From positions 1,178,001 through 1,242,000 of the forward strand of contig JBANDB010000009.1 in assembly GCA_037576215.1 (NCBI GenBank): a stretch of DNA of 64,000 nucleotides, in the 5' to 3' direction. Shown piece by piece: positions 41,837 to 53,848 of the stretch. Source of the DNA: Armillaria gallica. Lineage: Eukaryota > Basidiomycota > Agaricomycetes > Agaricales > Physalacriaceae. Within the stretch, counting starts at the first letter, position 1. Every line of letters starts with the position of its first letter. The translations under genes were made by a program, and so were the position numbers. The notes under the pieces were generated by a model that was not told the DNA's origin, did not search any database, and was given only the letters and a program-made list of their open reading frames with translations.

Positions 41837-44580
41837 TGGGGGCGTCGGTGTCGAGGGAACAGCGGGTCACTTATTACACTACTGCTTTGACATATAGCAT
41901 TTCTGCATTATCTTCGAAGGTCCTTTTTGATCCAGTCAAATTGGGAAAGGTACCGGAGTCATCGCCATTATTCAGAAGGCATTTCAAACATGACGTGCAG
42001 TGAGACCGATGCACCTAGGGCCGACATAGGTTTGGAGAGTGAAGGCGTTGGTATGCAAAGGGTACGAGCAAACGAAATTGTACGAGTAAAGAGTACGTCC
42101 GTGTACAACTGGTTTTGATGACGATTACCAGCCTCGTGATCCCATTGTTTTCATGTTGCCTCGTTCAGTCTGTTTATTTGGTGTCTTTATGTACACTGAA
42201 CAGAGAACACGAGTGAGAATAATCAACTCATAACATGGACGAACACACCTCTGAAATCTTGTCCTATGAGCTAATTGGAGGTTTTTTACTCTGGTGCTCG
42301 AAGAACTTCTGATTGATTCTATTTTTACAGGCGCTTGGGGCAATCCACGGGAATTGACAAAAGGACATCTGATCATCTTGACATCACGTATGAAGATCGT
42401 ATATACATGCTGATCGATAAACCAATGTTGGAGCCAAATCAACGTCGCGCTCGTGTAGGTATGCTACGGTCGAATGAAAGAATCTGTTGATTATCACCAG
42501 TTATTAGACTTTGGCGATATGGAGAAGATACGACACTCACAAACGGTCTCGACGGCAGAATTCAGCTGGCATCGCGCGCTATACATGGAACACAATCGTC
42601 GAGGAGTCGTCTCCTGGACCTGCTACTAGAGAGTATAGCTAGGGCTGGTTTGGACCGGTGGCTGACAGACAAGCACAAACGTCGATGTCGACATCGAGTG
42701 TCGCCTTGAGCCACGTCGCGGCGCTCGTCTCCACTCAATGAACACTTGCTTCCCAACGTCTTTGTCACGGTAGCCGGTTTCGGCACAGAAGGCTCATGCG
42801 AAGAGAGATCTGGTGTATGGGATATCTTAGGCTGTGTCCCTTCAAGTTTTCACTGCCATATGACAATTCAGTACCTGCCACGGCATATTATTGAGTACGA
42901 AAGGTCGAAAAGCGATGGTTATTAGCCTAGAAAACCTATTGAGCCCGACGCATAAGAGGCCCAGGCGGCGTCTGCGCAGTGCGAGATATGTGAGGGAAAA
43001 TATATCAACAGGTGAACTAAACGCACCTCGACCCAATTGATCAGCACCATGTTCCTTCAATTCAGCCTGTCAAGTGTCGCTGCCATCGAAAGGAGAAATG
43101 TGGTCGCTCCAGAAGGTGAATTCACAGCCAGTGGTGTCAAGGCCAACGAGTTCGATGTCGGCTATGCATAGAGGTCCAACGGGAATACTATTCATCGTTA
43201 TAATTCCATTGCCAGCCAGGGGGCATGTACGAAATCCTTGGACAAAGAGGTTCAGCAGTGCAGAAGAGCAGTACGAGCTCTCAGGACGACTTAAGTGAAG
43301 ACATCGATAGCTGGTCAAGGTCAGAGCAAGAAATTGTGGGCGTGGGAAAAACATAAATTGCAGTCTTCACTGTGACCACCATCTTCGTCTACGCGTCACT
43401 CAGTCGATCCACAACGATGGGAATATCAATGCTGCCTCTTATTCTATTGCTCAAAGTAGCAGAATTTCTGTGCAGGTACGCGTTTTCCCTCGCCTGTCTT
43501 CCCCCATACTGAATAAATTCTTTGTGCTCATTCAGTCTGAATTAACGGCCCACGGACGCCACCAAATTTGACACGGCACCGGTACCAGTAGTACGAAAAT
43601 GAAGGAGTACGGTACGCCGCCTAGGTCTCGTTACTGTACCATATGTCTGAGTGTAATTTGCAGGGACGACATCCAAATATGTAGCACCAACAACGTAGCT
43701 GGTCCTAATTGTACCGGGTTTTCTCACTCCCTGGAGAGTGGATTCATGGTTAGAAGAGTATCCTCTGTTGCCACACGCATATATCTCGCTCCGGCAGTTC
43801 GACTTAATTGAGAAGAATCTTTCTGTGGTACGTATGTCTTGATTGCGACTGAGTGTCCCACTAATATAGACTAGAGGCACCGCAATCGGTCTTTCCACCA
43901 TCAACAGAGGGAACGATGCTTGACCATCAAGCACGTATATTGTATATTTGGGAGAGATACGACAGAGACAGTGTATCGGAGGCTCGTCATATCGTTATAC
44001 TCCGGATTTCTCCGCAAACTCGTTCTCAACGGCAACGGAAGACTGGATTAAAAATTACCCGTGCACTTTGTTCTCAATTCCTCTCCGTATATGCGGCCTG
44101 ATTCACCCGCGTCGCGATAATTCGCTCAAAGATCTAGCCTGCTATCGCCAACCATCTCGACATCTGTGTCCCCCGTTCCAACGCGCCAATTCTTAAGCCA
44201 TTAGCGGAACAAACCTGAGCCATCCCCATCCTGGCCTTCCAAACATGTTACGCCTTGATTCCTCTCGCCCGGCACCATTCCCATCTCTCAGGATGCAGGG
44301 ACGACTGTTGACAAACTATAGAAACCCCAGGCGGTGATTTAGTCAGGAAGGAAGAACATGAACGTTTTAGCCGGTGGTACGTACTGCTGTATCCAGTATT
44401 TGCGCGTCTGTGCTAAACTTGACTCCAGGCCGCCTGGTTACACCTATAACTCCAACGCAAACGGACCTGTTTTTCCCTCATTCTCCATCAACCAATCTCG
44501 AACGATTTGTCTGTTTCAAAACAGCATTTAAGCATGGCCATAATACCGATGCTCGCTGATATACTACAGAACCATTCGAG
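41837..44580. repeat. Sparse region and recurrent block between unit 2 and unit 3
   Basis: 41,837-43,030 holds nothing recognised. 43,040-43,360 repeats the GLDTTG/FWSD block: minus-strand frame with VGPLCIADIELVGLDTTG and FTFWSDHIS. 43,780-43,880 holds the intron-like signature with SLRQFDLIEKNLSV just before it. 44,020-44,100 repeats the LNGNGRL / KLPVHFVL segment. No intact gene. Confidence 0.45.
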
Positions 44581-44622
44581 TAATAAGAAGCGCTCCAAAT
44601 CCATTTTTAAGATAAGCGCCTG

Positions 44623-44628
44623 CACGTG
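44623..44628 (+). promoter_or_regulatory. CACGTG box upstream of coiled-coil gene copy 3
   Basis: CACGTG in AGCGCCTGCACGTGCGAAAG lies 80 bp before the ATG at 44,708. The surrounding 100 bp is almost identical to that of copy 2. Confidence 0.55.
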
Positions 44629-44707
44629 CGAAAGCCAACCAAATTCGACTCCGACGTGTGCTTCTTTACTCCCACTGTCGTCTCCGCTCAGAGCCAGAGC
44701 CCAGGCT

Positions 44708-46275
44708 ATGGATCGCGCTGCCAAGTATGTCTTATGATCAGATATTGTCGTTTTCAACATCGCTGATCTTGTACACCAGTCCCTGGTCTTCCCCGCCTCC
44801 ACTTTATAGTACCTTCCCTGGACCAGATAACCATGCACGTACTGATCCAAGCAATGAGCAGACACCACTGAACACGCGAACGACCAAGAGACCCAGGGAG
44901 TATTCGTATACCTTGAAGGTCATGATCGGACTCTTGTTGTTCATGGCGTTCACCTGGCACCTCGTTGACGACTACTCCAACACCCACCGCACGGACGTCC
45001 AGGAAAGGAACCGTCTCCGTGAAGAGTCGGACCGTTTGAAGCGGATTGAGCACGAGGACACACAGCGAAAGCTAGCTTATGAGCGAGAAGACGAAGAACG
45101 ACGTTTGGCTTTTGAAGAAGAGAAGCAATGGATGAAGGAGCAGAGGGAGAGGCAGGATAGAGCAATCGCGCGCGAGGAAGCACGACGAAAGCTGGCGCAT
45201 GAAGAAGAAGACGACACGAGAAGGAAACAGAGAGAAAGAGAGGACAAAGCGATTGAGCTTGAGGAAGCTCGACGGAAGTTGGTGCATAGACAGGAGGATG
45301 AGCAGCGACGGTTATCACACGAGAAGGAGGACAGGAAGCGGAGGGAAGAGACGGCAGAACGGGAAAAAGAAATCGAGCGCGAGGAGGCGCAGAGAAAGTG
45401 GGATCATTGGCAGGAGGATGAACAGAGACGGCTGGCGCACGAAGAAGAGGACAAGAGGAGGAAGGCAGAAAAGGAAAGAGAAGATCGAATAATCTGGGTT
45501 CGAGAGAGCCTTGTCGCGCGCAGAGAACAAACCGTCCAGGCAAAGGAGGATGCGATGCGGGAGGATGAAGAGCGCAGGAAGCGCGCTGGGCTGATCTGGC
45601 AGGACTTGACGCCGGAGAAGCGGTGTTTGAGCTATGAGAAGAGGATGTATCAGGCCAAACTGATAAACATTCCTTACGGAGAGGACGCGCAGAGCTGGTG
45701 CATGAAGACGGCTATCGATATTCATGGAGTCACATATGACCATCCAGATTTTTGCACGAAGGGGAGGCAGGTACGTTTATTTTATTCTTCGAAGGTTATG
45801 GTAGGCGCTGATTTGCTTCGTTGACCAGGATGGCGCTGTCAGTATTGTTGGACATTGGACCGTAACGTCGAATGAACCGACGTGCAAGACGTGGTGGGGT
45901 AATCACGAGAAAAAGGTAAGAATTTGCTGCAGATACTCAGACCTGCGTTGATATCCTTCATCTAGGGCTGCTACGGATCCCGCAAAATGGTATGTCATGC
46001 TGTCGTAATCGTTACCCGATACTAGATAACACTCTATCATAGCGCGTTGAAGCACATATGTTCAATCATCAAGAGCCCTGGGACAACTGGGCTGAGATGT
46101 GCTTTTCCACTCCCTCTGAATTTGCTTGGAAGAGCTTTGCCCACCCTGATACATGCGAGAACAAGGTTAGTGATCCTCCGTCGCGTGGACGTCATACTCA
46201 ATTTCTTCTCTTTAGGGAAAGTATGGTATCGCTGGAACTTGGTTCATCGATGTTGATGAGAGCGAGTGCCCGTGA
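44708..46275 (+). CDS. Membrane-anchored coiled-coil protein with two Cys modules, copy 3
   Basis: Proposed exons: 44,708-44,724, 44,780-45,770, 45,829-45,915, 45,966-45,989, 46,043-46,165 and 46,216-46,275, giving 433 residues. The N-terminal 70 residues (MDRAANPWSSPPPLYS start, membrane segment LKVMIGLLLFMAFTW) are nearly those of copy 2. The coil has the full set of units as in copy 1. The head has eight Cys in two modules: CLSYEKRMY to EPTCKTWW, then GCYGSRKM to DESECP. Introns are 50-58 nt. No DUF6534-like gene follows it within 3 kb, unlike copies 1 and 2. Confidence 0.87.
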
Positions 46276-49052
46276 ACGGTCATGGCCCTGTATTTTGGAA
46301 GTCTTTTGTCGTGTTTGCTGTTTCTTGCTATCGATCATCGCGACGGATACTTGTACGTAACGCAGAATCTGACTTTGTATCACTACAGCGTCTGCAATGC
46401 TGCCGATGCATGGGGTAGTGATGCTACTTCCGCCCCTCTGATAATTTGGTTCGGATAACTTGTACTGGACCAAGTGATAGTAGACATGTATGGCCATCGT
46501 CGGATAGTACGGGTAAGAATCGAACTGTGTGAGGGAACTTCCACTGCGAGCGGTATCAAGGCCAACGAGTTCGGATGTTGCACATGTATAGAGGTCCACC
46601 GGGAGAGCATTCACCGCTATAATTCCATTATTGGTCCAGAGGCGTGCTCGAAATCTTTCGACAAAGACGTTCGGCGGTGCAGTGCGAGCTCTCAGGAAGA
46701 CCTGAGTGAAGACATCGATAGCCGGCATTCGGCGCAAGAAATTATAGGCGTGGGAAAGAATTAATTGCGGTCTTAACGGTGACCACTGGGAGTATCGCAT
46801 CTGCCGCCGAACCATCTTCTAATGGTGTGCTGTGACGCTGTGGTATCTTGTCGCTTGTGCTCCTGTGATAGTGGCGAGGTCCAGTCCTGCCGCCGCGCTG
46901 TTTTTAGTGGCGTGCTGCGACGGTTTGGTCTCTCGTTGCTTTGGTTTCGGTGGTGGTGCCCCTGCCGCTGCACTATTTCAAATCTCGACTGTCTTTGATT
47001 TGAGAATCTGCCTACGGGAGACTACGCACTGTTTACTAATGGTGTGCTGCAACGCTGTGGTTCTTGTCGCTTGCGTATCGTGGTTATACTGTACAAAAAT
47101 TATTGAGATACAGGTAGTGTCGGAACTCTGATTATCACAGGTACTTTTTGAACGCACCTAGCTGTTTAACAATCTCCAGGTACTTTCCGTCAAGGTATAT
47201 AGACCCCCTTATATTTACCAGTACTCCTTGCTGTACCTCTAATGAGCTACGCAGGTACTTTTTACCATGGCATCTGGTAGGTAGGTAGGTAGATATATTA
47301 TATAATTTATTACGCGACACGGTCCAATGGCGATTCGCGAATGCTGGGTGTAGATAGATTGTTGATGTGCCGAACTTCGGCCGCCATCACATTTGAGCAA
47401 GCGTACAGCTCCAATGGATAATAGTCTGTGCGCACCGCTAATGGATCAATCCAGAAGATATCACAAAACTAATATAATCAAATCTTAGTATGATAGCAGG
47501 ATCATTCAAATACATCGATGATGACGGACGCCGTGTCAGAGCCAGTGCACTGGGATTGACAGGAATGAGCTTTGGCGGGGCCGTGAGATGATCCTGGAGT
47601 CTGTTGCGAAGGATTATATTCACGCATGAAGGACCGGCCTCACTGATACATTTTTGAATGAGACTCGGTGGCGGGACCGGGGGCATTTGCAGACAATGCA
47701 GGCCGCGCAGGCGCTCAAAACTAGAACGACATTTCCATTGATTAATGATAGTCTGTGGCAACGAAACCGAATCCGCAGTAAAAGCTGTATTTTGTCGGAT
47801 CATCGTAGCAAGAGCTAAGGCGGTCGACGGTGAGATTCTACAACATTCTAAGGAAATTCAGTGGAGTCTTTCCGTGAAGGAAAGAAAGGGATGGGGACAA
47901 AACAAGAAATTTCCCGAAAATTAATAGGCGCATTAAAATAGGCGCAAACATGGATAAAGTCATGGCTGAACATAATGCTGGAACAATGCTGGAGGGGCAG
48001 TCATTGGTAATAGTATTGGTCAAGATCTCCTAGAAAGTACTTGCGAATTTGAAGTGTCGATTGATTGGAATTTGGAATGGGAAAGTGGCTGTGATCCTGA
48101 CCCTGCAAAACAAACCCGGGGACAGTCATCTAATCGAAATAAGTGGTGTCGGGAATCCCCAGAAGTAGTGGCGTCACCTCTAATCGACTAAAGAATTTTT
48201 GTACATTATTACGCCCATACTTGCGTTTCGTTTCTGTTGCCCTACCCCGCCTGCTGTTTCGTCTTCGGCCTCCGCTGCTGCGCACTCACCATTTCTTGCA
48301 AACGGTCAGCCTCGATGCCGGTGTTTGGCTGAGTGCTTGCGTTCCGCGGTTCTTTATGCGCTTGAGTCTGCTACGTATGTGTGTTTCCGACCTTCCGTAT
48401 TCATTGCTAACCGTCGCATGGTGGTCCGTGCATCTAGTTGCTCGTGTTTGGCTGGCACGGCTACCTCACTCTTCCGCACAAGTCATCGTCATCTTCGACA
48501 TACATGTCTCATGTGTTGCATCACAATAACCCGCTTACAGCGCTTCCTCGAATAGACACAGTTCCAATCATGCGACTGAAACTGTCACCGGCTCCTGGGA
48601 TCTAGAGGTGACGCACATTGGTGACTTGTACATTTCATTGTGCATGCACGTAACATTGACATCCCTAATAATAGACTCGTTTTCTCTCAGATGATTGGAT
48701 AACCGACTCGGCACACTCGTCTAACCTGACAGCGACATACATAACTCTCTATATGCTTAATCGAGATTCCGCAGTCGTCATTCCAATATGAAAACGTAGG
48801 GCAATCGAGCTCTCGAGGGCGGTATTTCCCACCACGTTCAAATCCCAACTCCTCGCGGCCGGGTCTTCGAACATGCACAGCATGCACAGTATGGTCCACA
48901 CGCAGTCTCACTGCCTTCGGCTCATCTGAACGTACCCATTATTTGAGTGTATAGTATAAAATCGATTTCTCAGAATGTACCTTTGCGGGGTAGGACGACA
49001 ACATCGTGGTGTAGTAATATTGGTTTTCTCTCGCATGCTTTCAACTTACTGA
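46276..49052. other. Sparse region after copy 3
   Basis: 46,540-46,760 holds a fragment of the GLDTTG block (minus-strand ATSELVGLDTA). 46,820-47,080 contains three diverged copies of a TGGTGTGCTGYRACGCTGTGG-like word. A (GGTA)n run lies at 47,276-47,290 beside AT-rich sequence. A 121-codon minus-strand frame at 47,438-47,803 has no recognised family. I see no supported gene. Confidence 0.4.
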
Positions 49053-49214
49053 CACTCCGAAAAAAGTAAAGTTTCTGAGGAGTTTCTGACCGCCAGAAAC
49101 TAATCATGAAACTGGGCGGGACTGTGTCGCATAGCCATATATGGTATACTGCTAGTTTCAGAATTAGTTTCTGAGCATCAGAAACTCTCCAGAAATTCCA
49201 CTATTTTCGGAGTG
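49053..49214. mobile_element. 162-bp MITE with CACTC termini (CACTA type)
   Basis: The ends are CACTCCGAAAA and TTTTCGGAGTG, flanked by TGA on both sides (49,050-49,052 and 49,215-49,217). AGTTTCTGA/TCAGAAACT words repeat inside both arms, so most of the element is an imperfect hairpin. A 3-bp duplication and CACT- ends fit CACTA-family non-autonomous elements. No coding capacity. Confidence 0.8.
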
Positions 49215-49655
49215 TGATGAGTAAATGTACATCGTTCCCAGGCTCCGCTCCGAGTCGACCCCGATCAATGGCGTGTATCGCGGGACGATGTGTCACTTAC
49301 TCAATCGAAACAGCCAGGATGAATGGAATAGGAAGTAAGTAATGTTCTGTCTAAGCTCATTACCTAGATCCATAATAGAAGTGGTGCGGAGAAGTAGGGT
49401 AACGTCAAAAACACTTTGCCGCCACTCGGTGTCACGGAAGTTTTGCGAACATCTTACCCTTATTCATTCACTATGAACTGGGGATTTGGGCATAAAGTGG
49501 CGTTTATTACATCCGATACTCGTGCGTGCAGTTACAAAAAAGCTACTCCCACCGGTTTAACGTTGCATTCTCAGAGTACCCATTCCTCACAGTACTCATC
49601 AACGCGTTCTCCTCAGTCCTCCGCACTTGCAGCGTGCATAGCCCCGACTTTCTCT

Positions 49656-49946
49656 ATGCGAAGCTCTGTCGGAATACTTTCCCGTGCTACCCCCCTTGAC
49701 GACGATGGAGCGGAAAGGATACAGCGTCAAGTTACAACTCGGGAAGAGCTGGAGAAGGCGCTGGCGAAGCGGTATGGAATGGTCGGGATTATTGATCCCG
49801 TGGAGGTTTTCGATGAGGCCAAAAGACGAGCATTTGTGAAGGATGTCCATTTCGAAGAAGACCTGCGCGAACTGGATCGATTGAATCACCTTCGACTCCA
49901 GCTTGCTCGCCTCCGTCTTTCACGTACAGTTTCTCCTCCCACAAAT
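49656..49946 (+). CDS. Small helical-hairpin protein exon (family member B)
   Basis: From the ATG at 49,656 the exon gives 97 codons, ending at a GTAAGTG splice site (CCCACAAAT|GTAAGT). It holds TREELEKALAKRYGMVG, DPVEVFDEAKRRAFVKD and LNHLRLQLARLRLS, closely matching the protein at 23,145. A likely downstream exon has EAPILVLALAWKLFKET at about 50,387-50,470. The frame is open upstream to 49,416, so the start is not certain. It sits about 3 kb from the damaged caspase paralogue. Function unknown. Confidence 0.5.
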
Positions 49947-51169
49947 GTAAGTGTCTCTGTTGTGTTTCACGGAACATTCATATTTACTATTTCGTTCTGA
50001 ATATACCAGAAAGCTGTCTAGCTAGTAATGGCCATCGGTTTGATTACAAGCCTGTAGTAGTCACCGTCGACCCATTGTCGACCCTTTTATTTCTGAACAT
50101 CGTTATCTGTTTTTGGAATGCATAAGCTACTTGCCTTCATTGTATGTGCAATATTTTTCTAATCCCATTTAACAGAAATGCCATGGTACCAAGCTGGTCT
50201 GCAGCACATTCGAAATACCCGACAAAGCACCTGGAAGATCAATGACGGGCTAGGCCGATAGATTCGGAGGCGCTGGAATAGTTGCCAATATCTTATGACC
50301 CGCGATCCAAAGCCCCACGTACTGGTCCTTTATCTCCTCACTAAGTGCCGATTTCTTTTTCAATATCATCTACGCCGCCTCCGGGTGAGGCACCAATTTT
50401 AGTTTTGGCACTCGCTTGGAAGCTGTTCAAAGAGACCAATTGCATCTCGGACGGCGGCCTGATCGATTAACTGCATCCTTAGTCTTGATCTGATCTGTTC
50501 CTACTCGGCCCTGCCTCGCGATTCATCCGCGGGTCTCACGACGACGCGTCCAGACAGGTTCTTAGGAAAATTGAAGTAGAAGTTCTTGTAGCCTACTACC
50601 CTGCAAATAGGCGACTTCGACGGCGTCGTACGGGTTGCGGTGTCTCTCGTAGTAAGAATTGCACAGACTGCGCTCTGAAGCAGACTGGCATGGTTGCAGT
50701 GTCCGTGCACTTTGATTTAGCATTTACTTTCGATGCCCACTCAGTTGTCTCTAGTTCCTGTGGGATAACTATTCCGCACACTGTCGTCTATCACAAACGA
50801 AATCCTAGCAATCTGAAGCTCTTTCGATATTCCGTACGGGATCAAGCCCTTGTAGTGAAGTTTTCTCATCGCGTTATGATTCCCGTCCACGTCACCGCAA
50901 CAGAATCTGCAGGATGTTCGCTCTTTGAATATCAAACAGCCTCTTAACGTGAGGTATGACGACGCTAGGGCCGAGGCCAGGGTCGGAGTCTCTCGTCGGA
51001 AAATGCCCTGCCTTTATTTGACAGCTAACGACTTGTCCCTGACTTTGCGACTATCGCTGACTGGTACATCACTGCGCTTACGTCATGTTCCTTTTGTTCT
51101 TTCCGGCGCCCAGTGGAGCTCGAAAATGCCGAGTTACTCAAGGCTAACAAAATAAAAAAGGGTGCAAGG
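49947..51169. other. Sequence between helical-hairpin genes B and C
   Basis: It includes the EAPILVLALAWKL segment near 50,387-50,470, probably the 3' exon of gene B with a stop at about 50,470. The rest has only short frames with no family resemblance. Confidence 0.35.
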
Positions 51170-51654
51170 ATGCAGTTATCTGTTACTTCCAACCCACCAC
51201 TACGGAAGAAACAAACGACGCTCAGACTCAGACTCAGTCAAACTACTGTCATCCTCTTTATCTACATGGCCAGCATCCGATCCGCCATCACCTGCGTCGT
51301 CCGTGCCTGTAGATCCCTCTACGACGGAGGCAAACGACCGGTAAGTATTGTTCAAGTTGGATGATCTAGATTGTTGTACGAGGCGTACTAACTCTTTACC
51401 AGGGTCTCACAGCGGATATAAAGGAAAGCAAAGGAGAGGTGGACAAGCTGGGAAAGGAGGAGAGGGTGCTGTTGACAAAGTACAGATTGAACGACCCCGT
51501 GACCCTTTTTCAACAGGTTAAAAACCTGGCCTGTGACAATCCGGCGGATGAGACGCTTGAGCAGGAGCTGGAGGTCCTAAATGATTTGAACGAAGAGCGT
51601 ATACGCCTTGCTAAGCTCCGTAGCAAGGATAAGGCCTCGAAGGAAGGAAGATGA
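51170..51654 (+). CDS. Small helical-hairpin protein with membrane-like N-terminus (family member C)
   Basis: Proposed exons 51,170-51,340 and 51,403-51,654 (intron 62 nt, GTAAGT...TACCAG) give about 140 residues. The N-terminal exon has a hydrophobic segment (TTVILFIYMASIRSAITCVV). The second exon is the helical-hairpin module: LGKEERVLLTKYRLNDPVTL, then LEQELEVLNDLNEERIRLAK, ending in a Lys/Arg-rich tail. It aligns with members A and B at E-x3-L-x4-Y, DPV and R-x-LA-L. The N-terminal frame could instead start at an upstream non-ATG codon; the second exon is better supported than the first. Confidence 0.5.
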
Positions 51655-52165
51655 TTTTATTAGTCATCGGTGCTCCTGAAGAGAAACGAAAACGTGTCAG
51701 TGTCTATCGTCTATGTTTTTGTAGCGGAAATCAATCCTTCATCGATGGATATAGCTCTATCATAATCTGGACCGTTGGCCACGTATGATATTTTCTCCAC
51801 GCAATAATTATATGTAAAAGCTGGACTATTATTTTCTAATAATCTATTCCTATTAGATTCATGGAGACCTGCCCGAACTGCAAGGTGAGATGTTGGGAGA
51901 CGGCGGCGTGGGTGCAGCAGATGGAAGGCCGTGTTGGCCGTCGGCCCATTCGCCTGTTCCACCTCCGCATCTTCATCTCATCCGCCGCCCGACAAAACCC
52001 CATCACATCTTCATCCTTCAATCTGCCCCCGTCATCTTCGTCGTCGTCGTCTGGCTTGGAGGGGAATTGTGAGATAACATACCCAGGTAAATCGCTCTAA
52101 GTTTAAGGCATTTATAGCCACTAATGTCCTAGAAAGTCCTCCCAAGACACCTATCCAAAGGATAT

Positions 52166-53286
52166 TTAAGGTATCTCCAGAATCGATGGATGGACTCTGT
52201 ACGGGGAATCCCTTGTATCAGTACTCCATTGAGGTGAACGGCCGACCTGACCTTCAAATTCCCCTTTGGTACAACAATTACGCCGACCCTAAATACGCAG
52301 CTTCAATAAGTACCCATGGAATGAAAAGAGGTACCAGTGAAGTCGTACCGTATACCAAAGCCGCTGGTTCTGATGGTCTCCGACGGCCCACGGGTGCTGC
52401 TCGAAGTTGTGCAGCTTGAGCTCTTCACGGAGACTAAGGATAAGGGCTTCATAAGTCGGTAAGTCACGGTTCCCCCGCTCCGGACTATCAATCTCCTTGA
52501 GTTTATCGAGAAGTGCCTTGGTGAAAGCTCCATAGCGCACGGCGGTGTTCGCGACGCCTGTTAACATTTCATCTTCCAACGCCAAGTCGAAGGCATCACA
52601 CGCTGCCAGGAGTACATGGGTTTTCTTAGACTCGGCCTTCCAATTCCCCTCGGTTACCGACCCATATCGAGAGAAACCATCGGCAGTCGTGAATTTTCCC
52701 AATGTCGTATCAGCGGCGGTAAACATAGCCCCAATGGCACCCTTAGGTTCATCCAGATCCTTGGCCCTGCGCACCAATGCGTTCGATCTGCCAACCACTG
52801 GCTCTCTGGCCACACCTGAGGCATGGCAGCAATCCAGGATGACGGTAATGTGATGCCCTTTGGTGCGACAGATTTCAGCAACAATGGTGGCCAGCTCTCG
52901 ATCGCTGATGTCAGGGATCCCGTTGGGTGCGGCGGGGTCACGATCCGTTGGACACAGCGCCTCGATGGTTCCCCTTTGCGCTGGCCCGGTAGGGTAATAG
53001 TCTTTACACTCATAAACAGCACCATGTCCGGAGAAAAAGATGAGGATATTGTCATCCTTCCCTATGGCATCATCCGTAGAGAGACCAATAAGGCTTTCGA
53101 CGATGTTGGCTCTGGTGGCGGCTGAGTAGACCGTGCCCGGTGTGTGATTGAGTGATTGGGGAGTGGTGCTGAGGAGGAGCTGGATATGACTCGCATCGAC
53201 ACGCAACCACGCAGCTTCTCCTCCCTTACATAGTCATCAATACCGATGACAACCACCCAAAATTTTCTGGCGTCGACGCGGGGGGG
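52166..53286 (-). pseudogene. Caspase-domain paralogue with internal deletion
   Basis: The exon 53,286-52,349 begins after a GTAG acceptor with PPRVDARKFWVVVIGIDDY, matching the intact gene's exon 2. It has IFFSGHG (His) and VILDCCHASG (Cys) and ends LWYT at a GTACGA site. Exon 3 (52,288-52,166) has a TAA stop. Near 53,183-53,206 about 40 nt are missing between LRGCVS and RVDASHIQLLL, shifting the frame. The exon length (938 nt against 957) confirms an out-of-frame change. Both catalytic residues remain. No exon 1 was identified. Located between helical-hairpin gene C and sparse sequence, on the opposite strand. Confidence 0.75.
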
Positions 53287-53794
53287 CTACAATTCAGAAC
53301 ATTTATCATCAGTAATACAGTATCTATCACGGATGTGGGTAATATGCGCTTACGCTTACATTATTATGGTTCGAGGACAACATGTTGAAGGGGGATTCCT
53401 AGGTGTGATCACAGTTATTCTAATAATCGTTGTGTTTATGTGGAAAGACTCATAATAGACTAAGTTTAACGTTACCACCGGTCGGCGGTCACTATATGTG
53501 ACTCGATTGAATCGAATCTATGTTTGTGGCCGGTGAGAACCGTCGTATCGCTTTGGTATTGCTCTTATTCGTTCCACGGGGACCTCCAGGGGTGAAATTA
53601 AAACTGGTCGAATCACATAGATTGCACCCTTACTACACCAGTCGGGTGAGGGCCATCGCATCTGCGTGGCATTACCGAGTCCTATGTTTATTCTATACAT
53701 GAGGGGCTTGTGATATATTGAAAGGTCGCAGGTGAGCATCAGGAGATGTCAACGATATCGTAGGACAGATGGAAATGCACATTTCGAATATTCA

Positions 53795-53848
53795 GGGGGG
53801 GGAGGGGGGGGGGGGGGGGAATTAGATTTACAATTCCAAAAAAAAAAA
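53795..53848 (+). repeat. Long poly-G and poly-A runs
   Basis: A run of 8 G, one A and then 16 G occupies 53,795-53,819, followed by 11 A at 53,838-53,848. A G tract of this length can form G-quadruplexes and is prone to length error in assemblies. Confidence 0.9.

Noticed and set aside
48810..48870. GTTCAAATCCC as a tRNA T-loop
   Set aside because: No matching D-arm, anticodon arm or acceptor stem could be found upstream.
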